From: Psychroflexus longus
Lineage (GTDB): Bacteria; Bacteroidota; Bacteroidia; Flavobacteriales; Flavobacteriaceae
Direction: 5' to 3'
Length of the DNA: 64,000 nucleotides
Assembly: GCF_020164595.1 (NCBI RefSeq)
Contig: NZ_JAIQZE010000008.1
Coordinates: forward strand, 62,001 to 126,000
A model generated the notes under the pieces. It searched no databases and was not told the origin of the DNA. It saw only the letters and a list, made by a program, of their open reading frames with translations. Position numbers and translations under genes: made by a program. Below, in pieces: positions 48,138 to 56,081 of the stretch (the first letter of the stretch is position 1; every line of letters starts with the position of its first letter).

Positions 48138-50101
48138 CTTGAAATTAAATTTACGCGTTGGTTATTTGTAATTTTTGTTCCGCTTTTGATCGACTGCTTC
48201 TGAACTTTACCGTTGCCCACTAAATTCACTTTCAATCCTAAATTCTCTAAAATCGAAACAGCATCCATAGCTGGATAACCCGTAATATCTGGCATCAATG
48301 TTTTATAGTTTTGAGAAACGTCAAAATAATTCTCATACTTTTCGTTAGCGATTTTAGTATTAAACGCATCCTCCTTTGATATTTCATCTTTAAGCGGCGT
48401 ATCGATGTAAATCTTTTGAGCAATTTTTTCAAACACTGGTGCTGCGACAGTACTTCCGTAATAACCGATTTTTGGATTTGGCTTATGGATGACGACGATA
48501 CAAGAATATTTTGGCTCATCTGCAGGAAAATACCCAACGAATGATGAAACATATCTTCCGGACTCTATCCAATATTCAGTTTGACAAGTTCCTGTTTTTC
48601 CTGCCATGGAAAAATTTGAATTATTGATGTTGCTTCCAGTTCCTTTTTCCACAACCCTCTTCATCAAGTCCTGGAGTTTTAAAGCCGTTTCTTTAGAACA
48701 TACGCTCCCTTCAACTATTGGGTCTGAATAAGACTCAATAAGTGTATGTTTATCTCTTACCTGCTTAATGAATTTTGGTTTGATTTTCAACCCATCATTG
48801 GCAATAGCATTATAAAAGGTCAGAGTTTGTAATGAGGTTAAGGAAACTCCATAGCCGAATGACATCCAGGGCAAAGTGGTACCATACCAATTGGAATCCT
48901 GAGGATGAGGAATGTGAGGTTTGCCTTCTCCTTTAATTCGAAGTCCTATCTTTTCATTTAGCCCCATATTGTAAAGACGATTGACAAATCGCTCTGGTTT
49001 ATCCTTGTAATTTTCATAAATCATTTTAGCAAAAGCCGTGTTTGAGGACACCTCAAATGCCTCTGCTGCTGAAATTTTACCATACCCACCACGTTTGGAA
49101 TCGTAAACTCTTCTATCAAAAAACTGAACCATACCTTTTTCAGTATCGAATACTGTACTGGTATCAATGACTTTATCTTCCAAAGCAGCAGCCATACTCA
49201 TCAATTTAAATGTAGAGCCTGGCTCGTGGGGTTCGTAAACCGCATAATTGAGTTTTTCGTAATATTTATTGGAGCCTTTAATACGCCCTAAATTGGATAT
49301 GGCCTTGATTTCTCCAGTCTTAGTTTCCATGACCACCACGCTTCCATGATCGGCTTCAAAATGTTCTAACTGTTCCAGCAAGGCATGATGAGCAACATCC
49401 TGAATATTGACATCTATTGTAGAAATAACATCATAGCCATCTTCAGGCTCAACTTCGTTGATGTCGCTTATCGGTTTCCACTGACCTTTAGCTATTTTTT
49501 GCTTTAATCTTCTTCCTTTTTTACCCTTTAAAAATTCATCAAAAGCACCTTCCAAGCCTACATTTCCAAAACCAACCGTTCTTTCTCCTATTTTTCCAAG
49601 CGGGTTTTCGCGAACTGTAGATTGTTCAGCTATGAAACCTCCTTTGTAGGGTCCCAGATTGAAAAGCGGAAACTCTCTTATGGCAACATAGTCTGAATAA
49701 TCGACTTGTTTTGCAATAAGCACGTATCTGTTTTTAATTTGTCTCGCTTTCTTCAGCTTCTGAAGATGATAATTTTTGGAGCCACCAAGTTTTTTTGATA
49801 ATTCTGAAGCCAATGCAGAAGCATATTTCTGAAAATTACTTTCTGAAACAGTTACTGCATCAAACCTGATATCATATTTAGGCACGGAAGTCGCCAATAA
49901 ATTCATGTTTGTATCGTAGAGATTTCCACGGTTTGGCTCTATACTGAAATTTCTGTAGACCGTTTCTTGTGCTAAATTCCTGTATTTCTGTCCTTCTACT
50001 ACCTGAATATCAAAAAGTTTATAGCCCATAAGTAAAAACACAACTACGAAGATTGCAGCTATGATGTAAAACCTTCTTAAAATGCTTTTATCTGTTGTCA
50101 T
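48134..50101 (-). CDS. ftsI: FtsI-type class B penicillin-binding protein with PASTA domain
   Basis: 655 residues. Single N-terminal helix (about 10-28), PBP dimerisation domain (RGNLYDTNMNLLATSVP...), transpeptidase with catalytic STFK (EPGSTFKLMS, about residue 296), SSN (EVSSNTAFAKM) and KTGT (GKTGTCQTEYW), then a C-terminal PASTA domain (LMPDITGYPAMDAVSILENLG...). The PASTA tail suggests the SpoVD-like arrangement common in Bacteroidota. Works with FtsW at the septum. Confidence 0.93.
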   Translation of the reverse strand: MTTDKSILRRFYIIAAIFVVVFLLMGYKLFDIQVVEGQKYRNLAQETVYRNFSIEPNRGNLYDTNMNLLATSVPKYDIRFDAVTVSESNFQKYASALASELSKKLGGSKNYHLQKLKKARQIKNRYVLIAKQVDYSDYVAIREFPLFNLGPYKGGFIAEQSTVRENPLGKIGERTVGFGNVGLEGAFDEFLKGKKGRRLKQKIAKGQWKPISDINEVEPEDGYDVISTIDVNIQDVAHHALLEQLEHFEADHGSVVVMETKTGEIKAISNLGRIKGSNKYYEKLNYAVYEPHEPGSTFKLMSMAAALEDKVIDTSTVFDTEKGMVQFFDRRVYDSKRGGYGKISAAEAFEVSSNTAFAKMIYENYKDKPERFVNRLYNMGLNEKIGLRIKGEGKPHIPHPQDSNWYGTTLPWMSFGYGVSLTSLQTLTFYNAIANDGLKIKPKFIKQVRDKHTLIESYSDPIVEGSVCSKETALKLQDLMKRVVEKGTGSNINNSNFSMAGKTGTCQTEYWIESGRYVSSFVGYFPADEPKYSCIVVIHKPNPKIGYYGSTVAAPVFEKIAQKIYIDTPLKDEISKEDAFNTKIANEKYENYFDVSQNYKTLMPDITGYPAMDAVSILENLGLKVNLVGNGKVQKQSIKSGTKITNNQRVNLISS

Positions 50102-50102
50102 T

Positions 50103-50417
50103 TTATTTGGACTTTACTATGATTTTATAGGGCGGCTTATCCGATAAGCCGATGGAGCGTTGTTTCATTTTTTTCGCAACATTGGACTCCATTTTTTGCT
50201 GCATCACTGTTTTGCGGGTGTCAACAAATTCACTTCTCAATTCTTTCAATTGCTGATTGAGTTCAGCAACCTGATATACTTTCCTTTCTGCACTATGAGA
50301 ACTCGCAATCATTATAATCGCCAGCAATGCGCAAAACACAATAAAAGCCCAGTTGGTAAAAGCGCCTTCGCTTACCAAAAATTTGCCTTTTAATATGTTT
50401 CTTAAGCCATTTGTCAT
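50103..50417 (-). CDS. ftsL: FtsL-like division protein
   Basis: 104 residues: short basic start, one membrane helix (about 22-40, NWAFIVFCALLAIIMIA), then a coiled-coil-rich stretch (YQVAELNQQLKELRSEFVDTRKTVMQQ). Size, topology and place between rsmH and the PBP fit FtsL, although sequence conservation is low in this gene family. Confidence 0.85.
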   Translation of the reverse strand: MTNGLRNILKGKFLVSEGAFTNWAFIVFCALLAIIMIASSHSAERKVYQVAELNQQLKELRSEFVDTRKTVMQQKMESNVAKKMKQRSIGLSDKPPYKIIVKSK

Positions 50418-50419
50418 GA

Positions 50420-51331
50420 TTATAACCTTTCGCCAATTCTCAATTTTGCACTTCTGGATCTATTGTTTTGTTTCATTTCGGTTTGAGCTGGAGTAATGAG
50501 TTTCCCTATTTTTTTAAAAGGCACCAGCATATTCCCGTAAAAATCTTTTTCTGGAGCTCCAGAAAATTTACCGTCTCTTATAAATCGCTTCACCAGTCTA
50601 TCTTCCAATGAATGGTAAGAGATTAAACTTAGCCTTCCCCCTTTTTTGATCAAATCTGGAGTTTGGAGCAAAAACTCTTTAAGCACTTCCATCTCTTGGT
50701 TCACTTCTATGCGAATAGCTTGGTACACCTGAGCTAGGAACTTGTTCACTTTGGTTGGTGGAAAAAAAGGCGTAAGCAAAGCATTCAATTCTGAAGTGGA
50801 TTGAATAGGCTTAACCGACCTCTCTTCAACAATGGCTTTTGCAAGTTTTCTAGACATCTTGATTTCGCCATACTGCCATAACAATTGAGACAATTGCTCT
50901 TCAGAATAGGTATTGATTAATTCTGAAGCACTTATCCCTGTCTGCTGATCCATCCTCATGTCCAATTCAGCATCAAACCTTATGGAGAATCCTCGCTCCC
51001 CTTCATCAAATTGATGGGAGGAAACACCGAAATCTCCAAGTATGGCATCTACTTCTTTGACTCCCTCCAATTTTAAAAAACGCTTTATAAATCTGAAATT
51101 CGCCTGAATAAGTGTGAATCGAGAATCTTCGATTACATTCTGCTGAGCATCATGATCCTGATCGAAAGCGTAAAGTTTTCCATGTTCACCAAGTCGGGAT
51201 AGGATTTCTCTGGAATGCCCACCACCGCCAAAGGTCACATCCACATAAACGCCATCTGGCTTTATAGACATACCATCAATGCTTTCTTTAAGCAACACAG
51301 GAATGTGGTAAGTTTCACTCATCAGTATCAA
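50420..51331 (-). CDS. rsmH: 16S rRNA (cytosine1402-N4)-methyltransferase
   Basis: 303 residues. HIPVLLKESIDG, SAM-binding VDVTFGGGGHSREIL, YAFDQDHDA, DAILGDFGVSSHQFDEGERGFS and the C-terminal ISYHSLEDRLVKRFI. Methylates ribosomal RNA. Two in-frame ATGs (51331 and 51322) are possible; the shorter, MSETYHIPV, fits relatives. The start overlaps the mraZ stop region. Confidence 0.95.
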   Translation of the reverse strand: MILMSETYHIPVLLKESIDGMSIKPDGVYVDVTFGGGGHSREILSRLGEHGKLYAFDQDHDAQQNVIEDSRFTLIQANFRFIKRFLKLEGVKEVDAILGDFGVSSHQFDEGERGFSIRFDAELDMRMDQQTGISASELINTYSEEQLSQLLWQYGEIKMSRKLAKAIVEERSVKPIQSTSELNALLTPFFPPTKVNKFLAQVYQAIRIEVNQEMEVLKEFLLQTPDLIKKGGRLSLISYHSLEDRLVKRFIRDGKFSGAPEKDFYGNMLVPFKKIGKLITPAQTEMKQNNRSRSAKLRIGERL

Positions 51332-51770
51332 ATCCCATTACGTCTTCAGCTAAATCTGCGAAATCCTCAGATTCACTAACGACAGATTCATATTTATCTT
51401 TATCCCATATTTCTACAATGTTGATTGCAGAAGAGACGACTATTTCTTTATCTATAGAAGCAAAACTGATCAGGTCTTTAGGAATCAATAATCGCCCGTT
51501 TGCATCAACCTCAATCATTTTGACTCCAGCGGAAAATTTCCTTATAAAATCATTGTTCTTTTTGTTGAATCGATTTAGGCCGTTCATCTTCTGCATGAGT
51601 AAATTCCACTGACTCATAGGGTACAATTCCAGACATGGCTGAAACACAGAACGTTTCAAAACAAAGCCTTCTTCAAGGATAGGAAGCATCTGCTTTTTCA
51701 AGCTAGACGGTAGCATAAGTCGACCTTTTGTGTCAACTTTGCATTCGTAAGATCCTATGAGGGTGTTCAT
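51315..51770 (-). CDS. mraZ: Transcriptional regulator MraZ
   Basis: 151 residues from ATG 51768-51770 (MNTLIGSYECKVDTKGRLMLP). A longer frame back to 51824 would run through the operator repeats and is unlikely. Two SpoVT/AbrB-like halves are visible: CKVDTKGRLMLPSSLKK and MIEVDANGRLLIPKDL. Represses its own dcw operon by binding upstream direct repeats, which are present at 51809-51840. Confidence 0.94.
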   Translation of the reverse strand: MNTLIGSYECKVDTKGRLMLPSSLKKQMLPILEEGFVLKRSVFQPCLELYPMSQWNLLMQKMNGLNRFNKKNNDFIRKFSAGVKMIEVDANGRLLIPKDLISFASIDKEIVVSSAINIVEIWDKDKYESVVSESEDFADLAEDVMGFDTDE

Positions 51771-51808
51771 GATAGGTTTGATTTCAATTTCAAATATATC
51801 GAAATTTT

Positions 51809-51840
51809 TACCACATTTTACCACTTTCTACCACATTGTG
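51809..51840 (-). promoter_or_regulatory. MraZ operator: three direct repeats, 10-bp spacing
   Basis: On the minus strand three GTGGTA units occur at exact 10-bp intervals (forward TACCAC at 51809, 51819 and 51829), about 40 bp upstream of mraZ. This is the arrangement known for MraZ boxes and implies autoregulation of the dcw operon. Confidence 0.82.
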
Positions 51841-52084
51841 GATAACTTTTTCCACTAGAACACTTTAAGACTTGTTCAAAGCAGCAATAACCTAAGTTTT
51901 GACGTGGTTTAAAATAAGCTTGATAGCTGTGGATAAAGAGAATAATTCTATAATTTGATAAACTTTGAAAGGTATATTGTTAATTTTAGCTGACGAAAAC
52001 AACTTTAAAAGTCTTATTTATAAACATTTACACCCTTAATTAACAAGTCCCAAAAACTGTAAGGTTTTCTTATTCAAATATCTT

Positions 52085-52092
52085 TATATTTG
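52085..52092 (+). promoter_or_regulatory. Candidate -7 element
   Basis: TATATTTG matches the Bacteroidota -7 consensus TAnnTTTG, 25 bp before the start of the hydrolase gene. A TTTT tract 17 bp upstream is a weak match to the -33 TTG. Confidence 0.5.
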
Positions 52093-52116
52093 AATTTTGA
52101 AATTCTAAAAAACCTG

Positions 52117-52881
52117 ATGGAAGAACATATTAAGCAAGACGGCAAGTTTAAATACTTTGAGAAAGGTGAAGGCACTCCAATTGTAATTTTACATGGACTT
52201 ATGGGTGGCTTGAGCAACTTTGATGGTGTTATGTCTTATTTCCCTCAAAAAGGTTATAAAGTTGTAGTTCCAGAATTACCTCTTTACGATTTGCCATTGC
52301 TTAAGACCAATATCAAAAACATTACAAAATACATCAAGGAATTTATAGACTTCAAATCTTATGGAAAGGTGATTTTGGTCGGGAATTCCCTTGGGGGTCA
52401 TGTAGGATTACTCACCACGAAATTATACCCAGAAATTGTTAAAGCGCTTGTCATCACGGGCAGTTCCGGTCTTTACGAAAGTGCAATGGGAGAAAGCTAT
52501 CCAAAACGTGGTGATTATGAATACATCAAAAAAAAGGCCCAGGATGTATTTTATGATCCTGAAGTCGCTACGCAAGAAATTATAGACGACGTCTACAGTG
52601 TTGTGAATGATAGAAGTAAATTGATAAGAACTCTCTCTATCGCTAAAAGTGCTATACGACACAATATGTCAAAAGATCTTCCAAACATGGAAACGCCAAC
52701 ATGCATCATTTGGGGGAGACAGGATCAAGTTACTCCTCCACAAGTTGCAAAAGACTTCGATAAACTACTTCCAGACTCCGAATTGTTTTGGATAGATAAA
52801 TGTGGCCATGCTGCTATGATGGAACATCCGGATCAATTCAACCAAATCTTGTTTGACTGGCTTGAGAAAAGAAAATTATAA
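52117..52881 (+). CDS. Alpha/beta hydrolase
   Basis: 254 residues from ATG 52117 ([19 protein letters not shown]). A TTG-started frame from 52090 would overlap the -7 element and was rejected. Motifs: [14 protein letters not shown] (oxyanion region), nucleophile elbow [10 protein letters not shown] (Ser about residue 94), [11 protein letters not shown] (acid) and the catalytic His in [13 protein letters not shown]. Small-molecule esterase of unknown substrate. 11 bp upstream of engB, probably co-transcribed. Confidence 0.85.
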   Translation: MEEHIKQDGKFKYFEKGEGTPIVILHGLMGGLSNFDGVMSYFPQKGYKVVVPELPLYDLPLLKTNIKNITKYIKEFIDFKSYGKVILVGNSLGGHVGLLTTKLYPEIVKALVITGSSGLYESAMGESYPKRGDYEYIKKKAQDVFYDPEVATQEIIDDVYSVVNDRSKLIRTLSIAKSAIRHNMSKDLPNMETPTCIIWGRQDQVTPPQVAKDFDKLLPDSELFWIDKCGHAAMMEHPDQFNQILFDWLEKRKL

Positions 52882-52892
52882 AACTTCAAGCC

Positions 52893-53492
52893 ATGAAAAT
52901 TAAAACTTCAGAGTTTGTGATGAGTAATTCGGATGTTACTAAATGCCCGAGTACACAATTACCAGAATATGCATTTATTGGAAGAAGTAATGTTGGAAAA
53001 TCTTCACTCATCAATATGCTTACGGGCAGAAAGGCTTTAGCCAAAGTGTCTGGTAAGCCCGGAAAAACACGTCTAATTAACCATTTCCTAATTAATGAGA
53101 ATTGGCATCTGGTAGATTTACCAGGATATGGTTATGCTAAAGTAAGCAAAAAAGAGAAAAAAACGTTTCAGAAATATATAACGGCCTATTTTGAAAAAAG
53201 ACAACAACTTGTCAATACTTTTATCTTAATAGATAGCAGGCATTCGCCTCAACCCATCGATTTAGAGTTTCTAGAATGGATGGGTATGAACACCATTCCC
53301 TTTTCAATTGTATTTACAAAAGCTGATAAATTAAAACCCAATGCTTTAGAAAGAAACGTTGAAGATTACAAGTCCAAACTTCTTGAGACCTGGGAAGAGC
53401 TTCCTCCCTATTTTGTTACATCTTCAGCAAATCAGACAGGGCGAGATGAGATTCTAAATTACATACAAAGCATCAACGAGACTCTGGTGTAA
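52893..53492 (+). CDS. engB: Ribosome biogenesis GTPase EngB/YsxC
   Basis: 199 residues. G1 [13 protein letters not shown]2/G3 [12 protein letters not shown]...[11 protein letters not shown]4 TKADK and G5 SSANQTG. Assists 50S subunit assembly. Its stop codon directly abuts the stop of the convergent gene at 53493 with no spacing. Confidence 0.94.
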   Translation: MKIKTSEFVMSNSDVTKCPSTQLPEYAFIGRSNVGKSSLINMLTGRKALAKVSGKPGKTRLINHFLINENWHLVDLPGYGYAKVSKKEKKTFQKYITAYFEKRQQLVNTFILIDSRHSPQPIDLEFLEWMGMNTIPFSIVFTKADKLKPNALERNVEDYKSKLLETWEELPPYFVTSSANQTGRDEILNYIQSINETLV

Positions 53493-53864
53493 TTATACCC
53501 TCGATTTTATCGTGTGGATCAAAGTATCCACGTCTTCAATTTGATTGAGTTCATCTTTACCTATCATCAAGCTCAAGTCATAATTATCTTGGTATAGAAT
53601 TACAGGAAGATCGTAAAGCTTTTCAAACTTTGATTTGAATTTTCTTTTGTACTCGTCCTTATGAAAAAATATCATTTCAATATCGCTTTCTTTTCGAAAC
53701 TTTTTCCATTTTCTATTTTCAGAAACAATGCCGAAGGTAAGTTCACATAGCCTACACTCGTAGGTTTTTGGACTTAAGATCTTATGAACACTATCTGATA
53801 ATGAATTATTTACCCCGGCGTTGGCATTGTACACAAAAATTAAAGCTTTATTCTTTTGCATCAT
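53493..53864 (-). CDS. Conserved hypothetical protein downstream of gldC
   Basis: 123 residues, soluble. Start MMQKNKALIFVYNANAGVNNS; CRLCELTFGIVSENRKWKKF contains a Cys-x-x-Cys-like pair; end DVDTLIHTIKSRV. It resembles flavobacterial proteins near gldBC that are sometimes labelled GTPase without a P-loop; none is visible here. The start overlaps the gldC end by 17 bp, so it belongs to the gldB-gldC operon. Function unknown. Confidence 0.65.
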   Translation of the reverse strand: MMQKNKALIFVYNANAGVNNSLSDSVHKILSPKTYECRLCELTFGIVSENRKWKKFRKESDIEMIFFHKDEYKRKFKSKFEKLYDLPVILYQDNYDLSLMIGKDELNQIEDVDTLIHTIKSRV

Positions 53865-54201
53865 TTTTGGCGTCTTTGATATCTAACTTTTCAGCAAAGT
53901 AGTCGCAGAAATCTCTCATCGTTGCAGTCATCTTTTCATCATCTGTTGCTCTCTGGAAGGTATCTGTCATCCCTACAAAAATTTGATGAAAAAACTTTTT
54001 CATCTCGTCAACTGGCATCTCTTTGGTCCAGAGATCAATACGCAAGGTTTCTTGAGCTTTGTGATCCCAAATACTTAAAAAGGCAGCTTTGGCCTCTTCG
54101 TTGTCAATACCACCATCTTGTGCAGACCAGGTTAACTTTTCTGGAATTCTATTATCGTCTGTTACAACATTGATTTTAATTTCAGATTTTTTTTCAATCA
54201 T
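53848..54201 (-). CDS. gldC: Gliding motility protein GldC
   Basis: 117 residues, soluble, acidic. SEIKINVVTDDNRIPEKLTWSAQDGG near the start and VDEMKKFFHQIFVGMTDTFQRAT in the middle are typical of GldC, which with GldB is required for efficient gliding in Flavobacterium johnsoniae. It follows gldB by 2 bp and overlaps the next small gene by 17 bp. Confidence 0.9.
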   Translation of the reverse strand: MIEKKSEIKINVVTDDNRIPEKLTWSAQDGGIDNEEAKAAFLSIWDHKAQETLRIDLWTKEMPVDEMKKFFHQIFVGMTDTFQRATDDEKMTATMRDFCDYFAEKLDIKDAKNDAKE

Positions 54202-54203
54202 AA

Positions 54204-55160
54204 CTAAGGTTTATATTTTGATTTTTTAAAAATAACATCCGACTCTAGTTCTAAGAGTTCTTTTATGTTTGTATTAGGATATTTATTCATGTAAGCTCTC
54301 ACAATCTGCCATCCTATATATTGACCGATTCTTGGAGAAGACTCATTGTCTAGTTCCAAATAAAATTTTGAATATGGTGCTAAATTTATAAAGCGGTCTT
54401 CTAGACGTTTATCTGTGGAGTAAATCAAATTACGCTCAACAAAAAAAGACCAGATTTCAGTTTCATTTTCTTTGGCCCATTTTAACTGTTCTTCAGAATA
54501 ATAAATTTTCGCATGATCAGATTCAAAAGGCATTAAAAGATCTTTCAGATAAAGAATTTTGCCGTGGTTAATCATATCAGACAAAAACGTCCTAGATCGT
54601 TTAGAATTTAATTTTTGCTTTATAAATGCTTCAGCTATGTCTGAAATTAAAAATTCTTTATCCTGCTGTAAGGCAATATATTTAGCTAAGCCTTCATAAA
54701 ATTTATGCTGACTTCCTAAATAATTATCTAGAGAAATTAATAAGGCATCTTCCGTCAAAACTAATTTTCGCCTGTAATTTACCTCCTCTGCTAGAGTATA
54801 AACTGTTGGAATCTTATAGTCTGGAAAGTAGAACTTAGCATATTTAAAAAAATGTTCAATTCTTTCCGTTTCTTCATTAAAATCTGGGAATTCCTTTTGA
54901 ACTTCAGAGTTGATTTCTTTCTGCAAATCGCTCTGCATTTTAATAACCCAAAGACTGTCTGGAACTTGGTCCGGGAAGAGAGTTGGATATTTTGACTTCA
55001 ATGCTGATAAATTGTCTGGAGTTGTCTCTGCAAATGCAATATCGAAACGCCTAACCTCTGTATCAATTGTTAAGGCTTCTGCCTTAGGATTTAGTTTGGA
55101 GTTTTCGTCACAGGCTGATAAAACAAAAAAAAGACTTAACAAAATTAAACGAATCCTCAT
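54204..55160 (-). CDS. gldB: Gliding motility lipoprotein GldB
   Basis: 318 residues from ATG 55158-55160 (MRIRLILLSLFFVLSAC, lipobox LSAC), preferred over an upstream ATG at 55187 that weakens the signal. Later VRRFDIAFAETTPDNLSALKSKYP and GQYIGWQIVRAYMNKYPNTNIKELL fit GldB. Needed for gliding motility in related bacteria; the gene is intact here. Divergent from nadE. Confidence 0.92.
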   Translation of the reverse strand: MRIRLILLSLFFVLSACDENSKLNPKAEALTIDTEVRRFDIAFAETTPDNLSALKSKYPTLFPDQVPDSLWVIKMQSDLQKEINSEVQKEFPDFNEETERIEHFFKYAKFYFPDYKIPTVYTLAEEVNYRRKLVLTEDALLISLDNYLGSQHKFYEGLAKYIALQQDKEFLISDIAEAFIKQKLNSKRSRTFLSDMINHGKILYLKDLLMPFESDHAKIYYSEEQLKWAKENETEIWSFFVERNLIYSTDKRLEDRFINLAPYSKFYLELDNESSPRIGQYIGWQIVRAYMNKYPNTNIKELLELESDVIFKKSKYKP

Positions 55161-55198
55161 ATTTCCAGACTTGATGTTTTTCAACAAAACAGATTACT

Positions 55199-55206
55199 TA
55201 TATTTG
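55199..55206 (+). promoter_or_regulatory. Candidate -7 element for nadE
   Basis: TATATTTG, matching TAnnTTTG, 37 bp before the nadE start. The -33 region (TTTTTC) is a weak match. Confidence 0.5.
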
Positions 55207-55242
55207 GGACAAATGTAAGTATTAAAGCCTAAAAATAGCCTT

Positions 55243-56025
55243 ATGAAAACGCAGAAAACAATAGATTACATCACAGATTGGATGAAGGATTATTTGAAAG
55301 AGAGTCAACAAAAGGGGTTTGTTATTGGAGTTTCTGGTGGAATTGATTCGGCTGTAACCTCAACACTTTGCGCAACAACTGGCAAACCTACATTATGTAT
55401 AGAATTGCCCATTCATCAGCATAAATCACAAGTATCCAGAGCAAGAAAGCATATAGATCAATTAGAGAGCAGGTTTGCAAATGTAAGCTCAATAAAAGTG
55501 GATTTATCCAACACATTTGATACGTTTAAGGCAAGTTTGCCCGAAATTGAAGATAAAGATTTACAAGATTTTTCACTTGCCAATTCCAGGGCGAGATTGA
55601 GAATGACAACGCTTTATTATTTTGCAGGGATCCATAGCTATTTGGTTGCTGGAACAGGAAATAAGGTTGAAGATTTTGGGGTTGGATTTTATACTAAATA
55701 TGGAGATGGTGGCGTGGATTTAAGTCCTTTAGCAGACTTGATGAAAAGTGAAGTTTTCGAAATCGCAAAAGATTTAAGCGTAATTAGTGAAATACAAGAA
55801 GCAGAGCCTACAGACGGACTTTTTGGTGATAGCAGAACAGATGAAGACCAAATTGGCGCTAGCTATGATGAATTGGAGTGGGCCATGGAGTTTGACGGAG
55901 ATGAAGCTGAAATTACAGATAGACAACAAGAGGTATTGAAAATCTACAATAAACTACACTCGGCCAATCAACATAAAATGCAACCAATTCCTGTTTGCGA
56001 AATTCCAGAAGAACTTAAAGATTAA
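55243..56025 (+). CDS. nadE: NAD+ synthetase
   Basis: 260 residues, the short ammonia-dependent form. ATP-pyrophosphatase P-loop GVSGGIDSAVTSTLC, NSRARLRMTTLYYFA, AGTGNKVEDFGVGFYTKYGDGG and EPTDGLF. Makes NAD+ from deamido-NAD+. Lone gene on the plus strand. Confidence 0.94.
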   Translation: MKTQKTIDYITDWMKDYLKESQQKGFVIGVSGGIDSAVTSTLCATTGKPTLCIELPIHQHKSQVSRARKHIDQLESRFANVSSIKVDLSNTFDTFKASLPEIEDKDLQDFSLANSRARLRMTTLYYFAGIHSYLVAGTGNKVEDFGVGFYTKYGDGGVDLSPLADLMKSEVFEIAKDLSVISEIQEAEPTDGLFGDSRTDEDQIGASYDELEWAMEFDGDEAEITDRQQEVLKIYNKLHSANQHKMQPIPVCEIPEELKD

Positions 56026-56081
56026 TTGAAGTAAATGTTTTGATTTTTTGAAAGTCAAAAAGCTACGTAAGAGCACTTAAA

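Larger units (their letters stand above)
51771..52116. other. AT-rich divergent intergenic region with two DnaA boxes
   Basis: About 345 bp between mraZ (-) and the hydrolase gene (+). It contains perfect 9-mers TGTGGATAA at 51837-51845 and 51928-51936 (complement of TTATCCACA), the MraZ operator, and a very AT-rich right half. It might be an origin candidate or a DnaA-regulated promoter. Not proven. Confidence 0.5.

Noticed and set aside
51315-51824. Longer mraZ start at 51824
   Set aside because: It would translate part of the MraZ operator, and the protein pattern starts at MNTLIGSYECK.
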